A stretch of 64,000 bases of DNA from Streptacidiphilus fuscans (GCF_015690355.1 NZ_JADPRT010000003.1:62001-126000), one strand, 5' to 3'. Shown: positions 1 to 11,229, numbered from the stretch's first letter. The notes: generated by a model not told the origin, from the sequence alone. A program made the numbers and translations.

Positions 1-799
1 GCGGCACCACCAGGTGGATGCCCTTCGAGGCGCGGACGTGGAACTGGCCGCGCTCGCCGACCATCGCCTGGGTCTGGTCCGTCCACACGCCGGTCGCGTT
101 GACGATCTGCCGGGCCCGGATCTCGAACTGCCCGCCCGTCTCCAGATCGTGGACCCGCGCGCCGACCACGCGCTCGCCCTCGCGCAGGAACCCGACCACC
201 CGCGCCCGGTTCGCCGGAAGCGCGCCGTAGGACGCGGCGGTGCGCACCAGCATGGTCACCAGCCGCGCGTCGTCCACCTGCGCGTCGTAGTACTGCACCG
301 CGCCGACCAGCGCGTCCTTGCGCAGCGCCGGTGCCTGGCGCAGCGCCTGTCGCCGCGTCAGGTGACGGTGCACCGGCAGCCCCCGGCCGTGGCCGCTGGA
401 CACCGACATCGCGTCGTAGAGCGCGACGCCCGAGCCGACGTACGGGCGCTCCCAGCCGCGCCCCTGCAGCGGGTAGAGGAACGGCACCGGCTTGACCAGG
501 TGCGGCGCGAGGCGGTCCAGCAGCAGGCCGCGCTCCTGGAGCGCCTCCTTGACCAGGGCGAAGTCGAGCATCTCCAGGTACCGCAGGCCGCCGTGGATCA
601 GCTTGCTGGAACGCGAGGACGTGCCGGACGCCCAGTCACGCGCCTCGACCAGCCCGGTGACCAGGCCGCGCGTCGCCGCGTCCAACGCGGTCCCGGCGCC
701 GACGACGCCGCCGCCGACCACCAGCACGTCGAGCTCGCGCTCCCCCATCCGCGCGAGCGCCTCCGCGCGCTCCTCGGGACCCAGCTTGATGCTCCGCAT
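1..799 (-). CDS. glpD: Glycerol-3-phosphate dehydrogenase, FAD-dependent (5' part only)
   Basis: Oxidises sn-glycerol 3-phosphate to dihydroxyacetone phosphate at the membrane, passing electrons through FAD to the quinone pool. Reading the minus strand from an ATG at 799 gives an open frame of 266 codons that runs off the window's left edge, so the C-terminal half is missing. The FAD dinucleotide-binding motif GGGVVGAG is at residues 29-36, followed by the family's conserved SSRSSKLIHGGLRYLE block near residue 62 and VRASKGIHLVVP at the truncated end. A GGAGG lies 4 bases before the ATG. An ATG 15 bases further upstream is in frame but lacks this spacing. The next gene upstream (guaB3) is separated by a long palindromic repeat. 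Confidence 0.9.
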   Translation of the reverse strand, partial: MRSIKLGPEERAEALARMGERELDVLVVGGGVVGAGTALDAATRGLVTGLVEARDWASGTSSRSSKLIHGGLRYLEMLDFALVKEALQERGLLLDRLAPHLVKPVPFLYPLQGRGWERPYVGSGVALYDAMSVSSGHGRGLPVHRHLTRRQALRQAPALRKDALVGAVQYYDAQVDDARLVTMLVRTAASYGALPANRARVVGFLREGERVVGARVHDLETGGQFEIRARQIVNATGVWTDQTQAMVGERGQFHVRASKGIHLVVP

Positions 800-897
800 G
801 ACGCCTCCGCTCATCGGCTCGCCTGATCCACAGTACGAAACCCACGGCGGGATCTGCTCGACGGCACGGAGTCAGTTGGCGGAACGCTCAGTGCGCC

Positions 898-1059
898 GGG
901 ACGTTGCAAACGTCAGGGGCGCGGGGCTCTGCTGATGTGCGGCTCCGCCGCGTGGGCGCGACAAGCCACCCCGTGCGGATGGCCCTGTCCGTTGAGGACC
1001 ATCTGTCGTGGGTGGCTTGTCGCGCAGTTCCCCGCGCCCCTTGGGAAGTGCAACGTCCC
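898..1059. repeat. Long intergenic palindrome, family A copy 1 (mosaic)
   Basis: The outer ends GGGACGTTGCA (898-908) and TGCAACGTCCC (1049-1059) are perfect inverted repeats. Inside them GGGGCGCGGGG is mirrored by CCCCGCGCCCC, and GACAAGCCACC by GGTGGCTTGTC. The left arm has an extra segment (CTCTGCTGATGTGCGGCTCC and following) that the right arm lacks; the right arm has the standard GCGCAGTTCCCCGCG form. It lies 14 bases after the guaB3 stop and before glpD. It could form a long RNA hairpin that ends or protects the upstream message. Five further copies occur in this window. Confidence 0.85.
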
Positions 1060-1073
1060 CTCGTGCAAAAGGC

Positions 1074-2186
1074 CTACCGGGCGACGGTGACCTCGACGCG
1101 CTGGAACTCCTTGAGTTCCGAGTAGCCCGTGGTCGCCATCGCGCGGCGCAGCGCGCCGAAGAGGTTCATGGTGCCGTCCGGCGTGTGCGAGGGGCCGAGC
1201 AGGATCTCCTCGGTGGTGCCGACGGTGCCCAAGTTGACCCGCTTGCCGCGGGGAAGCTCCTCGTGGACCGCCTCGCTGCCCCAGTGGAAGCCCTTGCCCG
1301 GCGCGTCGTTCGCGCGCGCCAGCGCCGCGCCGATCATGACGGCGTCCGCGCCGCAGGCGATCGCCTTGGAGAGGTCGCCGGAGAAGCCCACGCCGCCGTC
1401 CGCGATGACGTGGACGTAGCGACCGCCGGACTCGTCCATGTAGTCGCGGCGCGCCGCCGCGACGTCCGCGACGGCCGTGGCCATCGGGACCTGGATGCCC
1501 AGCACCGCGCGGGTGGTGTGCGCCGCGCCGCCGCCGAAGCCGACGAGGACACCGGCCGCGCCGGTCCGCATCAGGTGCAGCGCGGCGGTGTAGGTCGCGC
1601 AGCCGCCGACGATGACCGGGACGTCGAGCTCGTAGATGAACTGCTTGAGGTTCAGCGGCTCGGCAGCGCTGGAGACGTGCTCGGCGGAGACCGTCGTGCC
1701 CCGGATGACGAAGATGTCGACGCCCGCGTCCACCACGACCTTGGAGAACTCGGCGGTCCGCTGCGGCGACAGCGCGGCGGCGGTGACGACGCCGGAGTCG
1801 CGGATCTCCTTGAGGCGCTGCGTGATCAGCTCGGCCTTGATCGGCTCGCGGTAGATCTCCTGGAGGCGACGGGTGGCCAGCGCCTCGTCCTTGACCTCGG
1901 TGATCTCCTGCAGCAGCGGGCGCGGGTCCTCGTAACGGGTCCACAGGCCCTCGAGGTTCAGCACGCCGAGGCCGCCGAGGCGACCGAAGGCGATGGCCTG
2001 CTCCGGCGAGACGACCGAGTCCATCGGGGCGGCCAGGAACGGCAGCTCGAAGCGGTAGGCGTCGATCTGCCACGCGATCGAGACCTCCTTGGGGTCCCGC
2101 GTGCGACGGCTCGGGACGACCGCGATGTCGTCGAAGGCGTACGCCCGCCGGCCCCGCTTGCCCCGCCCGATCTCGATCTCGGTCAC
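1074..2186 (-). CDS. guaB3: GuaB3-type IMP dehydrogenase-related protein
   Basis: A 370-residue TIM-barrel protein of the IMPDH/GMP reductase superfamily, matching the actinobacterial GuaB3 family found beside guaB. It starts at a GTG with GGAG 8 bases upstream. Two features set it apart from a working IMP dehydrogenase. It has no CBS-domain pair between residues 90 and 220. The catalytic loop that reads GSICTTR in GuaB is here GGAAHTTR (about 229-236), so the active-site Cys is replaced by His233. A true IMP dehydrogenase function is therefore unlikely; the actual reaction cannot be read from sequence. It is directly downstream of guaB on the same strand with a gap of about 110 bases, suggesting shared control of purine metabolism. 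Confidence 0.88.
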   Translation of the reverse strand: MTEIEIGRGKRGRRAYAFDDIAVVPSRRTRDPKEVSIAWQIDAYRFELPFLAAPMDSVVSPEQAIAFGRLGGLGVLNLEGLWTRYEDPRPLLQEITEVKDEALATRRLQEIYREPIKAELITQRLKEIRDSGVVTAAALSPQRTAEFSKVVVDAGVDIFVIRGTTVSAEHVSSAAEPLNLKQFIYELDVPVIVGGCATYTAALHLMRTGAAGVLVGFGGGAAHTTRAVLGIQVPMATAVADVAAARRDYMDESGGRYVHVIADGGVGFSGDLSKAIACGADAVMIGAALARANDAPGKGFHWGSEAVHEELPRGKRVNLGTVGTTEEILLGPSHTPDGTMNLFGALRRAMATTGYSELKEFQRVEVTVAR

Positions 2187-2297
2187 CTGAACTGCTCCCT
2201 CGGTTGTGCTCAGCGACTGCCAGGGTCAGTATCTCGCACAACGGCGGAGGGGCCGCGCTCGGCGGCCCCTCCGTGAGACGAACAGATCGATGCGCGA

Positions 2298-3878
<1,581 letters not shown>

Positions 3879-4006
3879 CTACGGGGGCCGCAGTGGTGGG
3901 CAGCTCGGCACCGTTGACTAATTCTACCGGGCCCCCAGAGACCCTCTTGTGCATCCGGAACAACTGAGGTAGCGGTCACATTCCCGCACCTTCGGATGAT
4001 CATCCA

Positions 4007-4190
4007 GTTGCACTACCTCAGGGGCGCGGGGCTCTGCTGATGTGCGGCTCCGCCGCGTGGGCGCGAGAAACCACCCTGTGCGGATGGCCCTGCACGCTCC
4101 GTGCTCTACCTGCGTGGGTGGCTCGTCGCGCCTACGCGGCGGAGCCGCACATCTGCAGAGCCCCGCGCCCCTGAGGTGTTGCAACGTCCC
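4007..4190. repeat. Long intergenic palindrome, family A copy 2 (long variant)
   Basis: At 184 bp this is the longest copy. Both arms carry the longer internal segment: GGGGCTCTGCTGATGTGCGG is mirrored by a CCGCACATCTGCAGAGCCCC block near 4146-4164, with the canonical GGGGCGCGGGG/CCCCGCGCCCC core outside it. The outer ends are GTTGCACTACCTCA and TGAGGTGTTGCAAC. It starts after the guaB promoter region and ends 19 bases after the shbA stop, so it again separates two minus-strand genes. Confidence 0.85.
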
Positions 4191-4209
4191 TGTCTGCAGA
4201 AATTTCAGG

Positions 4210-4836
4210 TCAGGCCGACAGGCCTTCCGGCCCGCCCTCGCCCTCGGCGAGCGCGCGCAGGCGCGACAGCGCACGGTGTTGGGCCACCCGGACCGCCCCC
4301 GGCGACATGCCGAGCAGCTCGCCCGTCTCCTCCGCGCTGAACCCCGCGGCGATCCGCAGGATGACCAGCTCGCGCTGACGCTCCGGCAGCAGCGCCAGAA
4401 GCTCGCGCATCCACGCGGCATCGCTGCTCAGCAGCGCCCGCTCCTCCGGACCGAGCGCGTCGTCCGGCGTGTCGGGGAGTTCCTCCCCGAGCGGGACGCT
4501 CTGCGCGGGCCCGCCGCGCATCGCCGCGCGCTGCAGGTCGGCGATCTTGTGTGCCGCGATGCCGTAGACGAACGCCTCGAACGGGCGTCCCTCGTCGCGA
4601 TAGCGGGGCAGCGCGCACAGGACGGCCAGGCAGACCTCCTGCGCCACATCGTCCACATGGTGTCTCGCGTTGCCCGGCAGTCTGACCAGCCGGGCGCGGC
4701 AGTACCGCAGCACCAGCGGGTGCACCTGCGCGAGCAGGGCGTCCACCGCTTCCGGATCCCCACCCACCGCGTGCACCACGAGCGACCCGATGGGCACGCC
4801 AGGCCCGCTCACGGGGCTCGCCTCGTCGTCACGCAC
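4210..4836 (-). CDS. shbA: ECF sigma factor ShbA (SigD-like)
   Basis: An RNA polymerase sigma factor. In Streptomyces the factor encoded next to bldM, ShbA, is known to drive transcription of the principal sigma gene hrdB. The protein has a region 2 helix set ending in [20 protein letters not shown] (promoter -10 recognition) and a region 4 helix-turn-helix in [19 protein letters not shown] (-35 recognition), with no extra domain. The start is uncertain. The open frame reaches 4917, and in-frame starts at 4917, 4893 and 4857 all lack a convincing ribosome site. I use the GTG at 4836, which begins VRDDEA just ahead of the conserved part. The assignment as shbA rests on family plus its position between guaB and bldM. 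Confidence 0.85.
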   Translation of the reverse strand: MRDDEASPVSGPGVPIGSLVVHAVGGDPEAVDALLAQVHPLVLRYCRARLVRLPGNARHHVDDVAQEVCLAVLCALPRYRDEGRPFEAFVYGIAAHKIADLQRAAMRGGPAQSVPLGEELPDTPDDALGPEERALLSSDAAWMRELLALLPERQRELVILRIAAGFSAEETGELLGMSPGAVRVAQHRALSRLRALAEGEGGPEGLSA

Positions 4837-5030
4837 TGGTCCATGGTGCCTGGTCATGGACGAAAACGTGACACCGCACCCAGACTTGTGCATCGGAACG
4901 TTATCCGCCACGTCCACGCCACCATCCCCGCCCGGCCCGACTTCGCGCTACACCCCCATGGTGCGCCCTCGGGTGGGAAGTGGGCCACGCCGCCTCCCAC
5001 CCGGCAGCCAAACAGCTCCCGACGAGGGGA

Positions 5031-5642
5031 TCAGCGGACGAGGCCCCAGCGGAAACCGAGCGCGACCGCGTGCGCGCGGTCGGACGCGCCGAGCTTCTTG
5101 AAGAGGCGGCGGGCGTGCGTCTTGACGGTGTCCTCGGAGAGGAAGAGCTCGCGCCCGATCTCGGCGTTGCTGCGGCCATGACTCATGCCCTCCAGCACCT
5201 GGATCTCACGAGCCGTCAGCGTCGGGGCCGCGCCCATCTCCGCGCAGCGGAGGCGACGGGGGGCCAGCCGCCAGGTCGGGTCGGCCAGCGCCTGGGTGAC
5301 CGTGGCACGCAGTTCGGCGCGGGACGCGTCCTTGTGCAGGTACCCGCGGGCGCCGGCAGCGACCGCCAGGGCGACGCCGTCGAGGTCCTCGGCGACGGTG
5401 AGCATGATGATGCGGGCGCCCGGGTCCGCAGAGAGCAGCCGGCGGACGGTCTCCACACCGCCGAGGCCGGGCATGCGCACGTCCATCAGCACGAGATCGG
5501 AGCGGTCCGCGACCCAACGGCGGAGGACCTCCTCACCGTTGGTGGCCGTGGTGACCCGGTCGACACCGGGGACCGTGGCCACCGCGCGCCGGAGCGCCTC
5601 CCTGGCGAGCGGGGAATCGTCACAGACGAGAACGGATGTCAT
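5031..5642 (-). CDS. bldM: Developmental response regulator BldM (FixJ/LuxR type)
   Basis: A 203-residue transcription factor required for aerial mycelium formation and sporulation, acting alone or as a heterodimer with WhiI. The receiver domain (about 1-120) has the acidic pocket DD at residues 8-9, the Asp in LVLMDVRMPG and the Lys in YLHKD. The C-terminal LuxR-type helix-turn-helix contains LTAREIQVLEGMSHGRSN. The whole protein matches the known BldM sequence closely and has exactly its length. The ATG at 5642 is preceded by GGAGG at 6 bases. An in-frame extension to 5780 exists but has no similarity to BldM. A BldN-type promoter lies upstream, and whiD is divergent. Confidence 0.96.
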   Translation of the reverse strand: MTSVLVCDDSPLAREALRRAVATVPGVDRVTTATNGEEVLRRWVADRSDLVLMDVRMPGLGGVETVRRLLSADPGARIIMLTVAEDLDGVALAVAAGARGYLHKDASRAELRATVTQALADPTWRLAPRRLRCAEMGAAPTLTAREIQVLEGMSHGRSNAEIGRELFLSEDTVKTHARRLFKKLGASDRAHAVALGFRWGLVR

Positions 5643-5766
5643 GACCCGCCTCCGCAGCTGATGAGCGTCACGCTGAGCCTCCTGGCTGGTACGAATCGTC
5701 ACCGGCACGGCCTCCGGTGTACCGGCGTCTTCCCCGACGCCCGTGCCGTTTGCCGCCTCCGCACTC

Positions 5767-5794
5767 CCAACGACCGTCACCCAAATGAGTTACG
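5767..5794 (-). promoter_or_regulatory. Candidate BldN-dependent promoter of bldM
   Basis: On the minus strand the region reads CGTAAC, 16 bases, CGTTGG (5789-5794 and 5767-5772). This fits the known sigma-BldN promoter pattern CGTAAC-N16-CGTTGA except for the last base. Transcription would start near 5760, giving a leader of about 118 bases before the bldM ATG. Dependence of bldM on BldN is established in Streptomyces; the assignment here is by sequence match only. Confidence 0.72.
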
Positions 5795-5863
5795 GCCTGG
5801 CAGCAGCCTCCACCACTCTACGTGGTCGACCCGCTACGGATCATCCACCTCGCGGTGCGCACC

Positions 5864-5878
5864 GGCGCAAAATGCGCC
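5864..5878. promoter_or_regulatory. Perfect palindrome in the bldM-whiD intergenic region
   Basis: GGCGCA-AAA-TGCGCC is a 6-bp perfect inverted repeat with a 3-base spacer. It lies about 100 bases upstream of the predicted bldM transcription start, inside the 466-base divergent region. It may be an operator or simply chance in GC-rich DNA. I do not know the binding protein. Confidence 0.35.
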
Positions 5879-6003
5879 GCTCGTACGACGCCCGCGCGCC
5901 TCGTCGGGCTTGCCGTTAGGCCCAACGAGTGCACCCGCATGCAGGACACGCACCCCCTTCCCTTCGTCCCGTTAGTCCGTTTTCATGGGATTTAATGGTT
6001 TTC

Positions 6004-6016
6004 GGCACGTTGTGCC
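6004..6016. promoter_or_regulatory. Palindrome upstream of the whiD promoter
   Basis: GGCAC-GTT-GTGCC is a perfect inverted repeat. Its centre would be about 55 bases upstream of the whiD transcription start predicted from the -10/-35 pair at 6031-6059, a usual place for an activator site. The binding factor is unknown. Confidence 0.35.
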
Positions 6017-6030
6017 ACGCTGATGGCCTC

Positions 6031-6059
6031 TTGTCCGTTAGATCTGCATGAGTCATATT
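6031..6059 (+). promoter_or_regulatory. Candidate whiD promoter
   Basis: TTGTCC (6031-6036) and CATATT (6054-6059) are separated by 17 bases, a plausible vegetative-type promoter in an unusually AT-rich stretch. Transcription would begin about 43 bases before the whiD ATG. whiD is known to be developmentally controlled, so other promoters may also exist in the region from 5795 to 6108. Confidence 0.4.
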
Positions 6060-6108
6060 TCCATCAGTTCGTACTGAACCGCTAGCACCACGCAAGGGAA
6101 TGACGACC

Positions 6109-6426
6109 ATGGCCGACTACTCACGGCTTCCTGGCCCGAACGCAGACCTGTGGGACTGGCAGCTCTCCGCCGCGTGCCGCGGCGTGGACAGCTCACTCTT
6201 CTTCCACCCGGAGGGCGAGCGCGGCGCGGCGCGCAGCTCGCGCGAGCAGTCCGCGAAGGAGGTCTGCATGCGGTGCCCGGTCCGCGCGCAGTGCGGGGCA
6301 CACGCGCTGGCAGTACGTGAGCCCTACGGGGTGTGGGGCGGACTGACGGAGGACGAACGCGAGGAGCTGCTCGGCCGGGCGCGCCGTCGCACGACCGATC
6401 CGCTGTCACTGTTGCCGGTCGACTGA
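6109..6426 (+). CDS. whiD: WhiB-family iron-sulfur regulator WhiD
   Basis: A 105-residue [4Fe-4S] protein of the actinobacterial Wbl family, required for spore maturation. It acts by binding region 4 of the principal sigma factor. The four cluster ligands are present as Cys23, Cys53, Cys56 and Cys62, the same positions as in described WhiD. The family's turn GVWGG follows. The frame allows an ATG three codons earlier at 6100, but AGGGA directly abuts that codon, whereas it stands 9 bases before the ATG at 6109, which also gives the usual MADYSRLPGP beginning. The gene is divergent from bldM. Confidence 0.95.
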   Translation: MADYSRLPGPNADLWDWQLSAACRGVDSSLFFHPEGERGAARSSREQSAKEVCMRCPVRAQCGAHALAVREPYGVWGGLTEDEREELLGRARRRTTDPLSLLPVD

Positions 6427-6517
6427 CTCCCGGTCGGCCATCGGCTCTGCCGTAACGTTTCTGCACGCTTCTGCACGGGCTCGGCGCCCCTTCGCGGGGC
6501 TCCGCGTGCGTGGACCT

Positions 6518-6543
6518 GAAGGGCCTGTCCTCACAGGCCCTTC
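6518..6543. terminator. Stem-loop between whiD and the LysR gene
   Basis: GAAGGGCCTGT and ACAGGCCCTTC form an 11-bp perfect stem with a 4-base loop. The LysR stop codon lies at the loop/stem junction on the minus strand. The two genes converge here, so it can serve both directions. Confidence 0.7.
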
Positions 6544-7457
6544 AGCTTCTCCAGCATCGACGACACCGCGGGCACCCGCTCCAGGTCCGGCAGCGTCAGC
6601 GCAACGATCTCGCGGGCGACGCCCGAGCCGAGCGGCAGAACAGCCACGCCGTCCGCGCGTGTCGCGGCCAGCGCGAGGCGCGGCAGCACGGCCACGCCGA
6701 CGCCGGCGGCGACCAGTCCCAGCACGGCCGGGTAGTCGTCGGTGGCGAAGTCGATCCGCGGGGTGAAGCCCGCGACCTCACAGAGGTCCACGAGGTGTCC
6801 GCGACACTGCGGACACCCGGCGATCCACGGCTCCTCCGCCAGCGCGGAGAGGTCCAGCTCGCCGCCGTCGCCCGCGCTCCCGTTCCCGCCGCCGCTTGCC
6901 GCGAGCGGATGGGTCGTCGGCAGCAGGGCGACCATCGGGTCGTCGCGCAGGTGGGTCACCGCGAGGTCGCTCCACTCCTCGGCGCTGTTGTCCGCCGGCG
7001 AGGAGGGGTAGCGGAACGCGAGCACGACCTCGCACTCGGCGGCCCGCAGCATGCCGATCGACGTCGGCGCCTCGGCCTCGGTCAGCGAGACCCGCACCCC
7101 GGGCGAGTCGGCGCGCAGCGCGGCGACGGCCGGGGGCACGAGCGTGGCGCTCGCGGTGGGGAACGACACCAGCCGCACGCGGCCGGCCCGGAGCCCGGCG
7201 ATGTTGGCCAGCTCGTCCTCGGCGGCGGTCAGCCCGGCGAGGATGCCTGCGGCGTGCGTGGCGAGCACCTCGCCGGCTTCGCTCAGCGCGACGCCTCGTC
7301 CCACGCGGACGACGAGCGGGGTGCCGACGGACTTCTCCAGCGCCTTCATCTGCTGACTGATCGCGGGCTGCGTCAGCCCGAGCTCACGCGCGGCAGCGGA
7401 GAAGGAGCCCTGACGGGCGACGGCACGCAGGACGCGGAGATGACGGGCCTCAATCAC
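6531..7457 (-). CDS. LysR-family transcriptional regulator
   Basis: A 308-residue DNA-binding protein. The N-terminal winged helix-turn-helix (about 1-60) shows the family signature GSFSAAARELGLTQPAISQQ, followed by the linker helix and a two-lobed effector-binding domain to about residue 295. I placed the start at the GTG at 7457 (VIEARHLRVLRAV), because the longer in-frame extension runs back toward the repeat and does not look like LysR sequence. Neighbours do not reveal the target genes: it converges on whiD and is preceded by a family A repeat and groEL. The effector is unknown. Confidence 0.85.
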   Translation of the reverse strand: MIEARHLRVLRAVARQGSFSAAARELGLTQPAISQQMKALEKSVGTPLVVRVGRGVALSEAGEVLATHAAGILAGLTAAEDELANIAGLRAGRVRLVSFPTASATLVPPAVAALRADSPGVRVSLTEAEAPTSIGMLRAAECEVVLAFRYPSSPADNSAEEWSDLAVTHLRDDPMVALLPTTHPLAASGGGNGSAGDGGELDLSALAEEPWIAGCPQCRGHLVDLCEVAGFTPRIDFATDDYPAVLGLVAAGVGVAVLPRLALAATRADGVAVLPLGSGVAREIVALTLPDLERVPAVSSMLEKLKGL

Positions 7458-7490
7458 GCGCTCAAGGATAGGCGCGCACCAAAGGCAGAC

Positions 7491-7625
7491 GGGACGTTGC
7501 ACCTCCAGGGGCACGGGGAACTGCGCGACAAGCCACCGGCATGCGGGTGGTCCTCAACGCGCAGGGCCATCCGCACAGGGTGGTTACTCGCGCAGTTCCC
7601 CGCGCCCCTGGGTCGTGCAACTTCC
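7491..7625. repeat. Long intergenic palindrome, family A copy 3
   Basis: GGGACGTTGCACC at the left matches GTGCAACTTCCC at the right. Inside, GGGGAACTGCGCGACAAGCC is mirrored with small changes by CTCGCGCAGTTCCCCGCGCC. It has the short internal form. It lies between the groEL terminator and the LysR gene start. Confidence 0.85.
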
Positions 7626-7661
7626 CCGGGTGCCCGAACTGAAAAGTGCAACGAAACGCCG

Positions 7662-7695
7662 GAGGCCCGGCACCCCCTTCGGGGTACCGGGCCTC
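7662..7695 (-). terminator. groEL terminator
   Basis: A long GC stem (GAGGCCCGG and following, paired with CCGGGCCTC) with a TTCG loop lies 16-49 bases past the groEL stop. It is separate from the family A repeat that follows. No long U run is visible, as is common in high-GC actinomycetes. Confidence 0.7.
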
Positions 7696-7710
7696 AGAGC
7701 GACGGGAGCG

Positions 7711-9432
<1,722 letters not shown>

Positions 9433-9448
9433 TCAGGTCAGGTAGGAC

Positions 9449-9757
9449 TTACTTCTCGATGATCGCGAGCACGTCGCGGGCCGAGAGGACCAGGTACTCC
9501 TGGCCGTTGTACTTGACCTCGGTGCCGCCGTACTTGCTGTAGAGGACGACGTCGCCGACCTTGACGTCGAGCGGAAGACGCTGACCGTCCTCGAAGCGAC
9601 CCGGGCCGACAGCCAGGACGACGCCCTCCTGGGGCTTCTCCTTGGCGGTGTCCGGGATGACCAGGCCAGAGGCCGTGGTCTGCTCGGCGTCGAGCGGCTG
9701 GACCACAATGCGGTCCTCGAGCGGCTTGATGGCAACCTTGGAGCTGGTGGTCGTCAC
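9449..9757 (-). CDS. groES: 10-kDa co-chaperonin GroES
   Basis: The 102-residue heptameric lid of GroEL. The mobile loop lies around residues 22-36 ([15 protein letters not shown]) and the roof and core strands follow ([13 protein letters not shown]). It starts at a GTG with GGGAGG 7 bases upstream; the in-frame extension upstream has no family similarity. It is first in the groES-groEL operon, with a leader of about 127 bases after the predicted transcription start. Confidence 0.97.
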   Translation of the reverse strand: MTTTSSKVAIKPLEDRIVVQPLDAEQTTASGLVIPDTAKEKPQEGVVLAVGPGRFEDGQRLPLDVKVGDVVLYSKYGGTEVKYNGQEYLVLSARDVLAIIEK

Positions 9758-9858
9758 GATCCGACCTCCCCCTTCGGAGATCTCACGGGGTACACATGTC
9801 TTGGGGCGTGAAGACATGGCATGCCCGTCGTCGCGGTGCCGGACGTACCGTCTCACGC

Positions 9859-9885
9859 TTAGCGCTCTCTGGTGGAGAGTGCCAA
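9859..9885. promoter_or_regulatory. CIRCE operator 2 (HrcA site)
   Basis: TTAGCGCTC-N9-GAGTGCCAA matches the CIRCE consensus TTAGCACTC-N9-GAGTGCTAA with two changes. It covers the predicted groES transcription start. CIRCE is bound by the heat-shock repressor HrcA, whose gene is not in this window. Confidence 0.9.
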
Positions 9886-9890
9886 CGACG

Positions 9891-9919
9891 ACTGTAGGCG
9901 GCGGTTAGCACTCGGTCAA
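9891..9919 (-). promoter_or_regulatory. groES-groEL promoter
   Basis: On the minus strand TTGACC (9914-9919), a 17-base spacer and TACAGT (9891-9896) make a near-consensus housekeeping promoter. The -35 lies in the spacer of CIRCE 1, and CIRCE 2 covers the start site, so HrcA binding would block polymerase at both points. Confidence 0.88.
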
Positions 9920-9931
9920 CCAGAGTGCCAA
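9905..9931. promoter_or_regulatory. CIRCE operator 1 (HrcA site)
   Basis: TTAGCACTC-N9-GAGTGCCAA differs from the CIRCE consensus at one base. Its centre is 46 bases from CIRCE 2. The -35 element of the groES promoter is inside its spacer. It also lies about 95 bases before the divergent methyltransferase-like gene, which could be affected too. Confidence 0.93.
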
Positions 9932-10023
9932 CGAGTCGCGAAGTTGCAGGTGCGCGGACGGGCCGGTCGCACTCTCCTCGCGCCCCTGGATGGCGGCTGG
10001 CTTCTCGCCTGGAGAATGTCCCC

Positions 10024-11226
10024 GTGGAGATCGATGCGTTCCGTGCCCTGTTCACCCCCGAGGGTCAAGCCCTGCTTGACGAGCTGCGGGACTACTCCCC
10101 CGGTGAGGAGCTCGCGCTCGCCACGCGCCTGCGGCGGACGTACGACGCGACGCTGGTGTCGACCGCGCTGAGCCAGGCGCGGCTCCGCACGCGCGCCGCG
10201 GCCAAGTTCGGGGCGGATGCGCAGCAGATGTACTTCACTCCGAACGGGGTCGAGCAATCCACCCGTTCGGGCGTGGCGGAGTGGCGCGCGCAGCGGTTCC
10301 GCGCGCTGGGGGTCGGCTCCGTCGCGGATCTGTGTTCCGGGATCGGCGGAGACGCGCTGGCCCTCGCACGGGCCGGGATCAGGGTGCTGGCGGTGGACCG
10401 GGATCCGCTGGCCTGCGCCGCCGCCGAGGCGAACGCCGAGGCGCTCGGGTTGGGCGAGCTGATCGAGACCCGCTGCGCCGACGTGACCGAGGTCGACACC
10501 AGCGGCTACGACGCGGTCTTCGTCGACCCCGCCAGGCGCTCCGCGGGCCGGGGCCGCATCTTCGACCCGGAGGCGTACTCGCCGCCGCTCAGCTGGGCGA
10601 TCGAGGCGGCGCGCAAGGCTCCCGTCGCCGCACTGAAGGTCGCCCCCGGGATCCCGCACGAGGCCGTGCCCGAGGACGCCGAGGCCGAGTGGGTCTCCGA
10701 CGGCGGGGACGTGAAGGAGGCCGCGCTCTGGTTCGGCTCGAAGCCGGAGCCGGGCAGTCCGCACCGGGCCACGCTGCTGCCGGCGGGTGCCAGCCTGACG
10801 GGCGGTCTGCTCCCGGACCCGGAGGCCGGGCCGGTGCGGCGCTACCTCTACGAGCCCGACGGCGCGGTCATCCGCGCGCACCTCGTCGCCGAGGTCGCGG
10901 CGCAGCTGAGCGGCGAACACGGCGACGGCGCGACCCTGATCGACCCGACCATCGCCTATCTGACGTCGGATCAGCTCACGGCGACCCCCTACGCGACCGC
11001 GTACGAGATCACCGACGCGCTGCCGTTCAACCTCAAGAAGCTGAAGGCGCTGGTCCGCGAGCGCGGCATCGGCACGCTGGTCGTCAAGAAGCGCGGCTCG
11101 GCGATCGAACCCGAGGAGCTGCGCCGGAAGGTGAAGCCCGAAGGGGCGAACTCGGCGGTCGTGGTGTTGACCAGGGCGGCCGGTGCGCCGGTCATGCTGA
11201 TCGGGCAACCGGCCGCCACCGCCTGA
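10024..11226 (+). CDS. Class I SAM-dependent methyltransferase with THUMP-like C-terminus
   Basis: A 400-residue protein. SAM-binding motif I appears as VADLCSGIGGDALALA (about 100-115), followed by an acidic VDRD end of strand 2 (about 124-127) and a VFVDPARR motif (about 166-172) resembling the DPPR/DPAR motif of RNA methyltransferases. The C-terminal part (about 290-390) matches the THUMP-like domain found in this actinobacterial family, which suggests an RNA substrate. The target is unknown. The GTG at 10024 has GGAGA 8 bases upstream; the open frame reaches 9925 but would overlap CIRCE 1. It converges on tsaD with only 3 bases between stop codons. Confidence 0.8.
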   Translation: MEIDAFRALFTPEGQALLDELRDYSPGEELALATRLRRTYDATLVSTALSQARLRTRAAAKFGADAQQMYFTPNGVEQSTRSGVAEWRAQRFRALGVGSVADLCSGIGGDALALARAGIRVLAVDRDPLACAAAEANAEALGLGELIETRCADVTEVDTSGYDAVFVDPARRSAGRGRIFDPEAYSPPLSWAIEAARKAPVAALKVAPGIPHEAVPEDAEAEWVSDGGDVKEAALWFGSKPEPGSPHRATLLPAGASLTGGLLPDPEAGPVRRYLYEPDGAVIRAHLVAEVAAQLSGEHGDGATLIDPTIAYLTSDQLTATPYATAYEITDALPFNLKKLKALVRERGIGTLVVKKRGSAIEPEELRRKVKPEGANSAVVVLTRAAGAPVMLIGQPAATA

Positions 11227-11229
11227 CCG

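Noticed and set aside
898-1059. CRISPR array or insertion-sequence end
   Set aside because: The palindromes are dispersed single units without spacers, target duplications or transposase genes.
3917-3930. TAGAAT as a guaB -10 element (minus strand)
   Set aside because: No acceptable -35 at 16-19 bases, so I could not support a promoter call.
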